A DNA stretch of 64,000 nucleotides from PALSA-1004 sp041483135 (GTDB taxonomy: Bacteria > Pseudomonadota > Gammaproteobacteria > Burkholderiales > SG8-41). The notes under the pieces were generated by a model, which had not been told where the DNA came from, did not search any database, and saw only the letters and a list, made by a program, of their open reading frames with translations. Within the stretch, counting starts at the first letter, position 1; the number at the start of each line of letters is the position of its first letter. Positions 27,679 through 35,912 of the stretch are shown here, piece after piece. The position numbers and the translations under genes were made by a program. Location: assembly GCA_041483135.1 (NCBI GenBank), contig JBGPFE010000001.1, forward strand, positions 1-64,000, given 5' to 3'.

Positions 27679-27867
27679 GTGAGTGGTAATACGCTGCTGA
27701 TCGCTCTGGCGCTGATGCTGATCATCGAAGGCCTGCTACCGTTCCTCGCCCCCGGGTTCTGGCGCGAAACTTTCCACCGCCTCACCGAAATGTCCGATGG
27801 CCAGGTGCGCTTTATCGGCCTCACCTCGATGCTCGCCGGGTTGCTGCTGCTATTCGTGTTGCGCTAG
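27679..27867 (+). CDS. DUF2065 (YjeT-like) small membrane protein
   Basis: 62 residues with two helices. GTG 27679 has GGAGG about 8 nt upstream. The segment MLIIEGLLPFLAPGFWRETF is the DUF2065 hallmark. Function is unknown; the gene regularly follows hflC in proteobacteria. Its TAG stop falls inside an inverted repeat end (27864-27880). Confidence 0.85.
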   Translation: MSGNTLLIALALMLIIEGLLPFLAPGFWRETFHRLTEMSDGQVRFIGLTSMLAGLLLLFVLR

Positions 27868-27972
27868 TACCGTTCCAACTATTCCGAGCTAACCGTGATG
27901 AGCAAGCGAGGCACGATATTCAGCAGAAGGATCCTCGTGGCCTTTAGGCCAGTCAAGCTGGAACGGCACTAG
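27864..27972. repeat. 109-bp unit bounded by 17-bp inverted repeats
   Basis: CTAGTACCGTTCCAACT at 27864-27880 and the reverse complement of 27956-27972 (CTAGTGCCGTTCCAGCT) agree at 15 of 17 positions. An internal palindrome GGCCTTTAGGCC is present. The arrangement is that of a small non-autonomous inverted-repeat element. The remaining spacer to hisZ (27973-28137) shows no other feature I can name, apart from a 66-codon minus-strand frame (28089-27889) of unknown status. Confidence 0.55.
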
Positions 27973-28137
27973 CCGCACGCTGCCGGAGAATGTCGAACAA
28001 GGGAGCGACGCCCCCTTGTAAATTCCCCAAATCAGTTGAAGCTCTGACAACGGAGAAACCAGATCAGCTGCTCTAGGACTACGCGTCATTCGCGTGTATG
28101 CTTCGACAGTTGTTTTTTGCTGATTTTCTGACGACCC

Positions 28138-29295
28138 ATGCGTAAATGGCTGCTGCCCGAGCATATCGAGGACATCCTGCCGGCCGCGGCGCGCCGCATC
28201 GAGGCGCTGCGGCGGGCGATGCTCGATCTCTTCGAGGTGCATGGCTATCAACTGGTGCTGCCGCCGCTGCTCGAGTACGTCGAGTCGCTGCTGACCGGCA
28301 CCGGACACGACCTCGATTTGCGGACGTTCAAGCTGGTCGACCAGCTGTCGGGGCGCATGCTCGGCGTGCGCGCCGACATCACGCCGCAGGTGGCGCGCAT
28401 CGACGCGCATCTGATGAACCGCGCAGGCGTCAACCGGTTGTGCTATGCGGGCAGCGTGCTGCACACGCTGCCCGCCGGCCTGAACCGCACGCGCGAGCCG
28501 TTGCAGATCGGCGCCGAAATTTACGGCCACGCCGGCATCGAAAGCGATCTCGAGGTGCAGCGCCTGATGCTCGATGCTCTGCGGCTCGCCGGCATCACGC
28601 AATTGCAGCTCGATATCGGCCACGTCGCGGTGTTCCGCACGCTGGTGCGCAAGACCGGAGTCGAGGTGGAAACGGAAGCCGAGCTGTTTCGCGCGGTGCA
28701 GGCGAAGGACGTGCCGGCGCTTGCCGGACTCGTGCGCAAGTTCGACCGCGATTTGCGCGCTGCGCTGCAAGCATTGCCCGAGCTGGCCGGCGGCATGGAA
28801 GTGCTGACTCAGGCCAAGCGGCTGCTGCCGGATTACGCGGAGATCAGGCAGGCGCTTGCCCAGCTGCGCGCGGTTGCCGCAGCACTGCAAGATGCCGGCA
28901 CGCAGATCTGCTTCGATCTCGGCGAGCTGCGCGGCTATCATTATCACAGCGGCATAGTGTTCGCCGCTTATGCCGGCGGCTGGTCGAACGCGCTCGCGCT
29001 CGGCGGCCGCTATGACGAAGTCGGCGCGGCATTCGGCCGCGCGCGGCCGGCGACCGGCTTCAGCATGGATCTGCGCGAAATCGTGGCGGCGGCACCGGTT
29101 GCGGAAACCCGCGCCGCTGTGCTCGCGCCCTGTCTGCCGCAGGACGCCGCGCTGCAGCGGCGCATCACGACGCTGCGCAAAGCGGGCGATGTCGTGATCG
29201 TCGACCTGCCGGGGCACGAAAAGTCGCGCGCCGAACTCGGCTGCAATCGCAAGTTGATACTGCGCAACGGAAAATGGGTCGTCGAAAAGCAGTGA
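28138..29295 (+). CDS. hisZ: ATP phosphoribosyltransferase regulatory subunit HisZ
   Basis: 385 residues. HisS-like but catalytically dead for aminoacylation; it pairs with short-form HisG for the first step of histidine synthesis. It starts RKWLLPEHIEDILPAAARRI, and the class II core includes LVDQLSGRMLGVRADITPQVARI-type residues and ALGGRYDEVG. The C-terminal anticodon-binding domain of true HisRS is absent. The hisZ-purA pair after hflC is the usual betaproteobacterial order. Confidence 0.94.
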   Translation: MRKWLLPEHIEDILPAAARRIEALRRAMLDLFEVHGYQLVLPPLLEYVESLLTGTGHDLDLRTFKLVDQLSGRMLGVRADITPQVARIDAHLMNRAGVNRLCYAGSVLHTLPAGLNRTREPLQIGAEIYGHAGIESDLEVQRLMLDALRLAGITQLQLDIGHVAVFRTLVRKTGVEVETEAELFRAVQAKDVPALAGLVRKFDRDLRAALQALPELAGGMEVLTQAKRLLPDYAEIRQALAQLRAVAAALQDAGTQICFDLGELRGYHYHSGIVFAAYAGGWSNALALGGRYDEVGAAFGRARPATGFSMDLREIVAAAPVAETRAAVLAPCLPQDAALQRRITTLRKAGDVVIVDLPGHEKSRAELGCNRKLILRNGKWVVEKQ

Positions 29296-29363
29296 ATCGT
29301 AAATAGTGAATGGTGAAGAGCGAGTTCACTGATCACCTAATCATCCAATCACTTAATCATATG
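29293..29363. repeat. Spacer with GTGAAT-type complementary arms between hisZ and purA
   Basis: The left arm has GTGAATCG, TAAATAG, TGAATGG and TGAAGAG. The right arm reads the complement (TTCACTGATCACC, TAATCATCC, AATCACTTAATCAT). It spans nearly the whole spacer up to the purA leader. Confidence 0.65.
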
Positions 29364-29374
29364 CATTGCGAGCG

Positions 29375-30670
29375 ATGAGCAAAAACGTAGTAGTCATCGG
29401 CAGCCAATGGGGCGACGAAGGCAAAGGCAAGGTCGTCGACTGGCTGACCGATCATGCGCACGGCGTGGTGCGTTTCCAGGGCGGGCACAACGCCGGGCAC
29501 ACGCTCGTGATCGGCGGCAAGAAGACGATATTGCGCCTGATTCCGTCCGGCATCCTGCGCGACAGCGTTGCCTGCTATATCGGCAATGGCGTGGTGCTGT
29601 CGCCGCCAGCGCTCCTATCCGAAATCGATGAGCTCGAAGGCGCCGGTGTCGACGTCAAGGGCAGATTGTTCATCAGCGAAGCATGCCCGCTGATCCTGCC
29701 GTATCACGTGGCGATCGACCAGGCGCGCGAAGCGGCCAAAGGCACGGGCAAGATCGGCACCACAGGGCGCGGCATCGGACCGACGTACGAAGACAAGGTG
29801 GCACGGCGCGCGATCCGCCTGCAGGATCTGCTGCACCGCGAGCGCTTTGCCGCCAAGCTCGGCGAAGTGCTCGATTATCACAATTTCGTGCTCAAGAATT
29901 ATTTCCATGCGCCGATCGTCGATTTTCAAAAGACGCTCGAAGCGACGCTTGCGCTTGCCGCACGCATCAAGCCGATGGTGGCCGATGTTCCGCGCATGCT
30001 CCATGAGGCGCAGAAAGCCGGCAAGAACCTGTTGTTCGAAGGCGCGCAGGGCACGCTGCTCGACGTCGATCACGGCACTTATCCTTTCGTGACCTCGAGC
30101 AACTGCGTGGCCGGTGCGGCGTGCGCCGGTGCCGGCATCGGCCCGCATCAGCTGCACTACGTGCTCGGCATCACCAAGGCCTACACGACGCGGGTCGGTT
30201 CCGGGCCGTTCCCGACCGAGCTCGAAGACGATATCGGCAAACATCTGGCCGAGCGCGGCAATGAGTTCGGCTCGGTGACCGGGCGGCCGCGGCGCTGCGG
30301 CTGGTTCGACGCGGCGGCGCTCAAGCGCGCGATCCAGATCAACGGGATTTCCGGCCTGTGCGTGACCAAGCTCGACGTGCTCGACGGTGTTGAGACATTG
30401 CAGCTTGGCGTCGGCTACCGCCTCAACGGCGAGCAGCGCGACATTCTGCCGTTCGGCGCCGAAATGCTCGCCGAGTGCGAGCCGGTCTACGAGGAAATTC
30501 CGGGCTGGACGGGGAGCACGGTGGGGCTCACGCACTATGAGCAGCTGCCCACGGCAGCGCAGCGCTATTTGCAGCGCATCGAGCAGATCTGCGAAGTGCC
30601 GGTGGACATGATTTCGACCGGCGCCGACCGCGCACAAACCATCGTCCGCCGGCATCCGTTTGAAAGCTAG
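29375..30670 (+). CDS. purA: Adenylosuccinate synthetase
   Basis: 431 residues. PurA joins IMP and aspartate using GTP in AMP synthesis. GSQWGDEGKGKVVDWL at the N-terminus contains the GTP loop and catalytic Asp; QGGHNAGHT, GTTGRGIGPTYEDK and GAQGTLLDVDHGTYPFVTSS are diagnostic. ATG 29375 is preferred to TTG 29366 because family members start MSKNVVVIG. Confidence 0.97.
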   Translation: MSKNVVVIGSQWGDEGKGKVVDWLTDHAHGVVRFQGGHNAGHTLVIGGKKTILRLIPSGILRDSVACYIGNGVVLSPPALLSEIDELEGAGVDVKGRLFISEACPLILPYHVAIDQAREAAKGTGKIGTTGRGIGPTYEDKVARRAIRLQDLLHRERFAAKLGEVLDYHNFVLKNYFHAPIVDFQKTLEATLALAARIKPMVADVPRMLHEAQKAGKNLLFEGAQGTLLDVDHGTYPFVTSSNCVAGAACAGAGIGPHQLHYVLGITKAYTTRVGSGPFPTELEDDIGKHLAERGNEFGSVTGRPRRCGWFDAAALKRAIQINGISGLCVTKLDVLDGVETLQLGVGYRLNGEQRDILPFGAEMLAECEPVYEEIPGWTGSTVGLTHYEQLPTAAQRYLQRIEQICEVPVDMISTGADRAQTIVRRHPFES

Positions 30671-30769
30671 TTCAAGGTTTAAAGTTTGAGGTTCCGGGTT
30701 TCGAGTTGAAGAGATAAAATCGCAAATTTCAACTAGAAACCTGAAACTCGCAACCCGCAACTGAAAATC
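30665..30769. repeat. Spacer with GTTTCGAG-type complementary arms between purA and tRNA-Leu
   Basis: The left arm carries GGTTTAAAGTTTGAGG, TTCCGGGTTTCGAGTTGAAG; the right arm is its complement in kind (AACTAGAAACCTGAAACTCG, CAACCCGCAACTGAA). Same flavour as 35216-35301 and 58797-58890. Confidence 0.7.
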
Positions 30770-30856
30770 TGGTGCCGAGGAAGGGACTCGAACCCCCACA
30801 GTGTTGCCACCGCCAGGACCTGAACCTGGTGCGTCTACCAATTCCGCCACCTCGGC
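30770..30856 (-). tRNA. tRNA-Leu (anticodon CAG), CCA encoded
   Basis: Read on the minus strand the 5' end GCCGAGGTGGCGGAATTGG pairs with the 3' CCTCGGC followed by discriminator A and encoded CCA. The D arm has GGTAGACGC, the anticodon stem-loop is CCAGG-TTCAGGT-CCTGG with CAG as the anticodon, the long variable arm is typical of class II tRNAs, and the T arm is GGGGGTTCGAGTCCCC. Length is 87 nt with CCA. Confidence 0.96.
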
Positions 30857-30870
30857 ATGCAAGGCGGGCA

Positions 30871-30899
30871 AATTTAATCACAAAAGGCTGGTTTGTCAA
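30871..30899 (-). promoter_or_regulatory. Consensus sigma-70 promoter for tRNA-Leu
   Basis: On the minus strand, -35 TTGACA (30899-30894), a 17-nt spacer, then -10 TAAATT (30876-30871). The expected start lies about 8 nt before the tRNA 5' end. The -35 box directly abuts the rnr ATG at 30900 on the other strand. Confidence 0.8.
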
Positions 30900-33152
30900 A
30901 TGAAAAAGCGCAAAGTCGAGTCGCAAAAGCGCGCCGATACGCGACCGCAGAGCGGCGCTGACAGATCGCGCAAGCCGCACAGCGCAGCACAGCTCAAGCC
31001 TGAGCGCCCGGTGTTGCGCGGGAGCGATCCTTTTCTCGCGCGAGAACGCGGCAATTACGACGAGCCGGTGCCCAGCCGCGAGATGATCCTGCAAACACTC
31101 AACGCGCAAGGCGTGCCGGTCAGCAATGCGCAGCTCGAGAAATTGCTCGGCATCACGGACAGCGAGCGCGAAGGCTTCGAACGCAGGATCGCGGCGATGC
31201 AACGCGACGGCCAGATCATCCGCAACCGGCGCGATGCGATATGCGTGGTCACCAAGCTCGATCTGATCACGGGCACCGTCGAGGGGCATCCCGACGGCTT
31301 CGGCTTCCTGACCAGGGACGACGGCGGCCCCGACATGTTTCTCGGGCCGCACGAGATGCACAAGGTATTGCATGGCGACCGCGTTGCGGTACGGGAGATA
31401 GGAGCCGACCGCCGCGGACGACCGGAGGCGAAAATCGTCGAAGTGCTGGTGCGAGCCAACCATCGCGTGGTTGGACGGTTGCACAGCGAGCGTGGCGTGC
31501 TGTTCGTGGTGGCCGAGAACAAGCGCATCAGTCAGGAGCTGCTGGTGCCGCCGGGCGATGCATTGAGCGCCAAGCCAGGCCAGGTAGTGGTCGCGGAAAT
31601 TATCGAGCAGCCGGCCAAGCAAGCACAACCGATCGTGCGCGTGGTGGAAGTGCTCGGCAACTATGCCGATCCCGGGATGGAAATCGAAATCGCGCTGCGC
31701 AAGCATGACTTGCCGCACGTGTTTCCGCGCGCGGTGGAAAAGGCGTGCGGCGAATTTACCGGTAAGGTCACGCCGCAGGATACCGCCGGCCGCGAAGACC
31801 TGCGCAAGCTGCCGCTGGTGACCATCGATGGAGAAACCGCCAGGGATTTCGACGATGCGGTCTACTGCGAGCCGTGCGGCAAAGGCTTCCGGCTGGTGGT
31901 GGCGATTGCCGACGTCAGCTATTACGTCAAGCACGGCGATGCGCTCGATGCCGAGGCGCGCACCCGCGGCAATTCTGTATATTTCCCGCGGCGCGTGATT
32001 CCGATGCTGCCGGAGATACTGTCGAACGGATTGTGCTCGCTCAATCCCGAAGTCGGCCGCTTGTGCATGGCGTGCGACATGACGATAGACGCCCACGGCG
32101 ATGTTGAAGATTACCGCTTCTATCCAGGGGTGATGTGGTCGCATGCGCGGCTCACCTACACCGCGGTGGCCGAGGTACTCGCCAATCAGCAAGGCGCCGC
32201 GGCGAAGCACCATCATGCGCTGGTGCCGCACCTGGTCCATCTTTACCGGCTGTACCAGGTGCTGGCAAAAGCGCGCGCGAAACGCGGAGCTATCGATTTC
32301 GAGACGATCGAAACCCAGATGATTTTCGATACGCAGGGCAAGATCGAGCGCATCGTGCCGGTGCAGCGCAACGACGCACACCGCGTGATCGAGGAATGCA
32401 TGCTGGCTGCCAACGTGTGCGCATCCGACATTCTGCGCGGCCGGGATCATCCGGCCCTGTACCGGGTGCACGAAGGGCCGACGCCCGAGAAGTTGCTCGG
32501 GTTGCGCGAGTTTCTCAAAGGGTTCGGTCTGCAGTTGGGTGGTGGCGCTGCGCCGCATGCGAGCGATTACGCGAAAGTGCTCGAGCGCTGCAAGGGCCGG
32601 CCGGATATGCAGCTATTGCAGACCGTGATGCTGCGCTCGCTGCGGCAGGCGGTTTACAGCCCCGACAACGTCGGGCATTTCGGGCTCGCTTACGAATCCT
32701 ATACTCACTTCACCTCGCCGATCCGGCGCTACCCGGACCTGCTGATACATCGCGCGATCAAGTCGGTGCTTCACAGCAAGCGCTACGAACCCGGCAACTG
32801 GCACGAGATCGGCATGCATTGCTCGCAGACCGAGCGCCGCGCCGACGAGGCGACGCGCGATGTCGAATCATGGCTGAAGTGCTATTACATGCGAGACCGG
32901 GTAGGCGACACTTTCAATGGCACAATCGGTGGGGTAGTAGCGTTCGGAATTTTCGTTGCGCTCGACGGTGTCTATGTCGAAGGCCTGGTGCACGTATCCG
33001 ATCTCGGCAGCGATTACTTCCATTTCGACGCGGCGAAACACCAACTGGTGGGCGAGCGCACCGCAAAACGCTACCGCCTCGGCGACCGCGTCAAGGTGCA
33101 GGTGGTGCGTGTCGACATCGAATCGAGCAAAATCGACTTCGTGCTGGCGTGA
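30900..33152 (+). CDS. rnr: Ribonuclease R
   Basis: 750 residues. 3'-to-5' exoribonuclease that degrades structured RNA. A basic N-terminal tail (about 1-60) and winged-helix RNase_B_N region (SREMILQTLNAQGVPV) come first, then cold-shock domains, the RNB catalytic domain with TIDGETARDFDDAVY near 310-320, and a C-terminal S1 domain (about 665-745). ATG 30900 is chosen; the longer frame runs antisense through the tRNA. rlmB follows, the conserved rnr-rlmB pair. Confidence 0.96.
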   Translation: MKKRKVESQKRADTRPQSGADRSRKPHSAAQLKPERPVLRGSDPFLARERGNYDEPVPSREMILQTLNAQGVPVSNAQLEKLLGITDSEREGFERRIAAMQRDGQIIRNRRDAICVVTKLDLITGTVEGHPDGFGFLTRDDGGPDMFLGPHEMHKVLHGDRVAVREIGADRRGRPEAKIVEVLVRANHRVVGRLHSERGVLFVVAENKRISQELLVPPGDALSAKPGQVVVAEIIEQPAKQAQPIVRVVEVLGNYADPGMEIEIALRKHDLPHVFPRAVEKACGEFTGKVTPQDTAGREDLRKLPLVTIDGETARDFDDAVYCEPCGKGFRLVVAIADVSYYVKHGDALDAEARTRGNSVYFPRRVIPMLPEILSNGLCSLNPEVGRLCMACDMTIDAHGDVEDYRFYPGVMWSHARLTYTAVAEVLANQQGAAAKHHHALVPHLVHLYRLYQVLAKARAKRGAIDFETIETQMIFDTQGKIERIVPVQRNDAHRVIEECMLAANVCASDILRGRDHPALYRVHEGPTPEKLLGLREFLKGFGLQLGGGAAPHASDYAKVLERCKGRPDMQLLQTVMLRSLRQAVYSPDNVGHFGLAYESYTHFTSPIRRYPDLLIHRAIKSVLHSKRYEPGNWHEIGMHCSQTERRADEATRDVESWLKCYYMRDRVGDTFNGTIGGVVAFGIFVALDGVYVEGLVHVSDLGSDYFHFDAAKHQLVGERTAKRYRLGDRVKVQVVRVDIESSKIDFVLA

Positions 33153-33154
33153 GG

Positions 33155-33242
33155 CAGCATTCAGCATTCAGCCAGCAGCATTCAGCTCGAAGCTAACCCA
33201 AGTAAACTCAAACTGATAACTGAAAGCTGACTGCTGATCGCT
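33155..33242. repeat. Spacer with CAGCATT/CTGAAAG-type complementary arms between rnr and rlmB
   Basis: The left arm repeats GCAGCATTCAGCATTCAGCC and again GCAGCATTCAGC. The right arm, AACTGATAACTGAAAGCTGA and CTGCTGATCGCTC, is the same flavour on the opposite strand. Confidence 0.65.
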
Positions 33243-33246
33243 CATT

Positions 33247-34008
33247 ATGGCTGATTCGCGCATCATATACGGCTTTCACGCGGTGATAAGCCGGCTGCGC
33301 CAGCATGCGGCGGGTGTCCAGGAGATCTATCTCGAGGGCGCGCGCAACGATGCGCGCGCGCAGGATCTGGTAAAACTGGCAGGCAGTCATGCCGTGCGCG
33401 TCATTACAGTCGATGCGCAACGTCTCGACGGCCTGACCGGTCACGCACGCCATCAGGGTGTCGCGGCGCGCGTGCTTGTTGCTCCTTCAAAGCACGATCT
33501 GCACGCGGTGCTCGAAGATATCAGCGGCCCGGCACTGCTGCTGGTTCTCGATGGCGTGCAGGACCCGCATAATCTTGGTGCGTGTTTGCGTGTCGCCGAT
33601 GCATTTGGCGTGCACGCAGTGATTGCGCCCAAGGACCGGGCGGTCGGGATTACGCCGGCAGTGTCGAAAGTCGCGAGCGGCGCCGCTGAAACGGTGCCCT
33701 ACATCTCGGTAACCAATCTGGCCCGGACTTTGCGTGAGCTCAAGGAAGCCGGTATCTGGATCGTCGGTGCCGACGAGGGTGCAAGCACCCGGCTTTATGA
33801 CGCCAAGTTGAGCGGCGCGCTGGCCTGGGTGTTCGGTGCGGAGGGCGAGGGCATGCGGCGGCTCACGCGCGAGCATTGCGATGAGCTGGTGCGCATCCCG
33901 ATGGCGGGCACGGTGGAAAGCCTTAACATATCGGTCGCGAGCGGGGTCTGCCTGAGCGAAACCATCCGCCAGCGCGCCCTGCAGGGCAGCATTGCCGTGC
34001 CATTCTGA
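33247..34008 (+). CDS. rlmB: 23S rRNA (guanosine-2'-O)-methyltransferase RlmB
   Basis: 253 residues, SpoU/TrmH family with a knotted SAM-binding fold. An N-terminal substrate-binding domain (about 1-80; IIYGFHAVISRLRQ) precedes the catalytic domain with NLGACLRVADAFG, GAEGEGMRRL and IPMAGTVESLNISVA. It modifies G2251 in the 23S peptidyl-transferase centre. The stop is followed by the rpsF promoter region. Confidence 0.96.
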   Translation: MADSRIIYGFHAVISRLRQHAAGVQEIYLEGARNDARAQDLVKLAGSHAVRVITVDAQRLDGLTGHARHQGVAARVLVAPSKHDLHAVLEDISGPALLLVLDGVQDPHNLGACLRVADAFGVHAVIAPKDRAVGITPAVSKVASGAAETVPYISVTNLARTLRELKEAGIWIVGADEGASTRLYDAKLSGALAWVFGAEGEGMRRLTREHCDELVRIPMAGTVESLNISVASGVCLSETIRQRALQGSIAVPF

Positions 34009-34035
34009 TGGCTGGGCCGCCGCTCCCAAGCGGCA

Positions 34036-34064
34036 TTGATATCTTCCTGAAACCCCTGTAGAAT
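34036..34064 (+). promoter_or_regulatory. Sigma-70 promoter for rpsF-priB-rpsR-rplI
   Basis: -35 TTGATA (34036-34041), a 17-nt spacer, -10 TAGAAT (34059-34064). The expected start is near 34071, giving a leader of about 100 nt before rpsF. It sits just after the rlmB stop. Confidence 0.7.
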
Positions 34065-34074
34065 CCGCGCCTTC

Positions 34075-34101
34075 GGTCAAAGCCCCGCGGGGTTTTTGAC
34101 C
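34075..34101 (+). promoter_or_regulatory. 5'-end stem-loop in the rpsF leader, possible attenuator
   Basis: GGTCAAA (34075-34081) pairs with TTTGACC (34095-34101); inside it CCC pairs with GGG around a CGCG loop. An alternative reading, AAAGCCCC/GGGGTTTTT, has the shape of an intrinsic terminator. It begins about 5 nt after the predicted transcript start. Confidence 0.55.
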
Positions 34102-34173
34102 TTTATCCTTGCCTCACCGTCCACGCATAACGGGAGGCCCAGTACGCAACTTATGCCCATAAGGAGATACTTG

Positions 34174-34569
34174 ATGCGACACTACGAAATCGTCTTTATC
34201 GTACACCCCGACCAGAGCGAGCAGGTGGCGGGGATGGTCGAGCGTTACCGCTCGATGGTGCTGTCCAAAGGCGGTAAAGTCCACCGGCTCGAAGACTGGG
34301 GCCGGCGCCAGATGACCTATCCGATCCAGAAAATGCACAAGGCGCACTACGTGCTGATGAACATCGAGTGCAACAATGAAACACTCGACGAGCTTGAGCA
34401 TGCTTTTAAATTCAACGACGCGGTGCTGCGCCATCTGACCGTCAAAATGACGGAAGCGGCGACAGCGCCATCGCCGATGATGAAAGAGGAGAAGTCGCGC
34501 TCGCTGACCCAAGTCCAGGACGAGGCTCCGAAAGCCGCGGTACCGGCGACTGAAGTAGCCGCCGTCTAA
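34174..34569 (+). CDS. rpsF: 30S ribosomal protein S6
   Basis: 131 residues. RHYEIVFIVHPDQSEQVAGM opens the S6 ferredoxin-like fold, and LEDWGRRQMTYPIQKMHKAHY is the S18-binding face. The C-terminal tail beyond about 100 is Glu/Ala-rich, as is usual. ATG 34174 has AAGGAGA at good spacing. First gene of rpsF-priB-rpsR-rplI. Confidence 0.97.
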   Translation: MRHYEIVFIVHPDQSEQVAGMVERYRSMVLSKGGKVHRLEDWGRRQMTYPIQKMHKAHYVLMNIECNNETLDELEHAFKFNDAVLRHLTVKMTEAATAPSPMMKEEKSRSLTQVQDEAPKAAVPATEVAAV

Positions 34570-34884
34570 GTGAAGCGCAATGAGGCCGTGATCGACGGCC
34601 GGTTGCTCAAGCGCGGCGCGTTGCGTTACACCCCCACGGGAACCCCCGCTGTCGATGCGGTGATCGGGCACAGCTCGATGCAGAACGAAGCGGGCCGGCA
34701 GCGCGCAGTGCGATGCGAAATTGAAGCGGTGGCGCTCGGAGATACGGCAGTCAAGCTCAGCACGCTGAAACTCAATCGGCCGCTGCAGGTCGGCGGGTTC
34801 CTCGCGCGGCGCAGCGTCAGCGATCGCAGGCTGGTGTTGCATATAGTGAGTGCGAAACCGCTCAACGGCGGCGACCAGGAATAG
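34570..34884 (+). CDS. priB: Primosomal replication protein PriB
   Basis: 104 residues, OB-fold. PriB stabilises PriA on DNA during replication restart. The position between rpsF and rpsR is diagnostic, and RRSVSDRRLVLHI matches the C-terminal strand. The start is GTG 34570, immediately after the rpsF stop, so it depends on ribosomes finishing rpsF. Confidence 0.9.
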   Translation: MKRNEAVIDGRLLKRGALRYTPTGTPAVDAVIGHSSMQNEAGRQRAVRCEIEAVALGDTAVKLSTLKLNRPLQVGGFLARRSVSDRRLVLHIVSAKPLNGGDQE

Positions 34885-34907
34885 AACCAGGAATCAAGGA
34901 GATCACC

Positions 34908-35210
34908 ATGGCAATGGGAAGAGGCAAAACCGGCAAAGGCAGGCACGGCAAGAACGCCAAGAACGACAAGGACAAGAAACGCGGATCGAAAAATTTGTTT
35001 CGCCGCAAGAAGTTCTGCCGCTTCACCGTGGAAAAAATCAAGCAGATCGACTACAAGGATGTCGAATTGCTGAAGGATTTCATCAACGAAAACGGCAAAA
35101 TCATTCCGGCGCGCATTACCGGCACCAAGGCGCATTATCAGCGCCAGTTGAGCGACGCGATCAAGCGCGCGCGGTACCTGGCGCTGCTGCCGTTCACCGA
35201 TCTGCATTGA
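34908..35210 (+). CDS. rpsR: 30S ribosomal protein S18
   Basis: 100 residues. The core FRRKKFCRFTVEKIKQIDYK through AIKRARYLALLPFTDLH is S18. A Lys/Gly-rich N-terminal extension of about 30 residues (GRGKTGKGRHGKNAKND) makes it longer than the usual 75-95. ATG 34908 has AAGGAGA upstream. Confidence 0.97.
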   Translation: MAMGRGKTGKGRHGKNAKNDKDKKRGSKNLFRRKKFCRFTVEKIKQIDYKDVELLKDFINENGKIIPARITGTKAHYQRQLSDAIKRARYLALLPFTDLH

Positions 35211-35215
35211 GCATC

Positions 35216-35301
35216 GGTTTCAGGTTGAAGGTTCGCCCTGTCGGGAGCGCTTTAACACGGGATTTGAAACCTGAAACTTGAAATTTTAAACGAGGTTCTG
35301 A
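35216..35301. repeat. Spacer with GTTTCAGG-type complementary arms between rpsR and rplI
   Basis: Left GGTTTCAGGTTGAAGGTTC, right GATTTGAAACCTGAAACTTG, which is its complement in kind. The core CCCTGTCGGGAGCGC lies between. The arms could fold within the ribosomal-protein transcript. Confidence 0.7.
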
Positions 35302-35303
35302 AT

Positions 35304-35756
35304 ATGCAAATCATACTGCTCGAAAAAGTGGTTAATCTCGGCCAACTGGGCGAGGTCGTCAAAGTCAAAGAGGGCTTCGCGCGCAATTACCTGATTCCGC
35401 ACGGCAAGGCGAAGCGCGCAACGCAAGCCAACATCGCGGAATTCGAGAAACGCCGTGGCGAGCTCGAAAAAGCCCAGGCCGACGCGCTGGCCCAGGCCCA
35501 GGAGCGAGCCGCCAAGCTTGACGGGCTGATGGTGCAGATCACGCAGAAAGCCGGCGTTGACGGCAAGCTTTTCGGCTCGGTCACGAACGTCGATATCTCC
35601 GAAGCGCTCAAGGCGCAGGGATTCGAGGTGCCGAAAGCGGCGATCCGCATGCCGCAGGGGCCGATCAAGCAGGTCGGCGATCAGCCGCTCAAGATCGCGC
35701 TGCACGCCGACGTGGTCGTCACCATCACCGTTTCCGTACTAGGCGAGCCGGCTTAA
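35304..35756 (+). CDS. rplI: 50S ribosomal protein L9
   Basis: 150 residues, full length. QIILLEKVVNLGQLGEVVKV and GFARNYLIPHGKA are the L9 N-domain, a long connecting helix follows, and the C-domain starts near 75. ATG 35304. Last gene of the ribosomal operon before a clear terminator. Confidence 0.97.
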   Translation: MQIILLEKVVNLGQLGEVVKVKEGFARNYLIPHGKAKRATQANIAEFEKRRGELEKAQADALAQAQERAAKLDGLMVQITQKAGVDGKLFGSVTNVDISEALKAQGFEVPKAAIRMPQGPIKQVGDQPLKIALHADVVVTITVSVLGEPA

Positions 35757-35788
35757 CTGCTCATTTACAACAGCATTTTTTTGCGGTG

Positions 35789-35817
35789 AAAAAGGGCTGG
35801 CAACAGCCCTTTTTTTT
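35789..35817 (+). terminator. Intrinsic terminator after rplI
   Basis: AAAGGGCTG (35791-35799), loop GCAA, CAGCCCTTT (35804-35812), then an uninterrupted T run to 35817. Classic Rho-independent form. Confidence 0.92.
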
Positions 35818-35912
35818 CGGTAAATTGGATTGTGCAGTCTGGCTCTCTCCACTGTCTGCCGGGCCAGAAAAACCTTTCAACCAAGACTTAAAAGATACCG
35901 CATAACACCGCC

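Noticed and set aside
27889..29217. 442-codon frame antisense to hisZ
   Set aside because: Most of it is a shadow of hisZ. Only its last ~66 codons lie in the spacer, and they are treated as an open question in the findings.
30729..32558. 609-codon frame antisense to rnr and crossing tRNA-Leu
   Set aside because: It runs through a tRNA gene and repeat spacer and opposes a confident RNase R gene.
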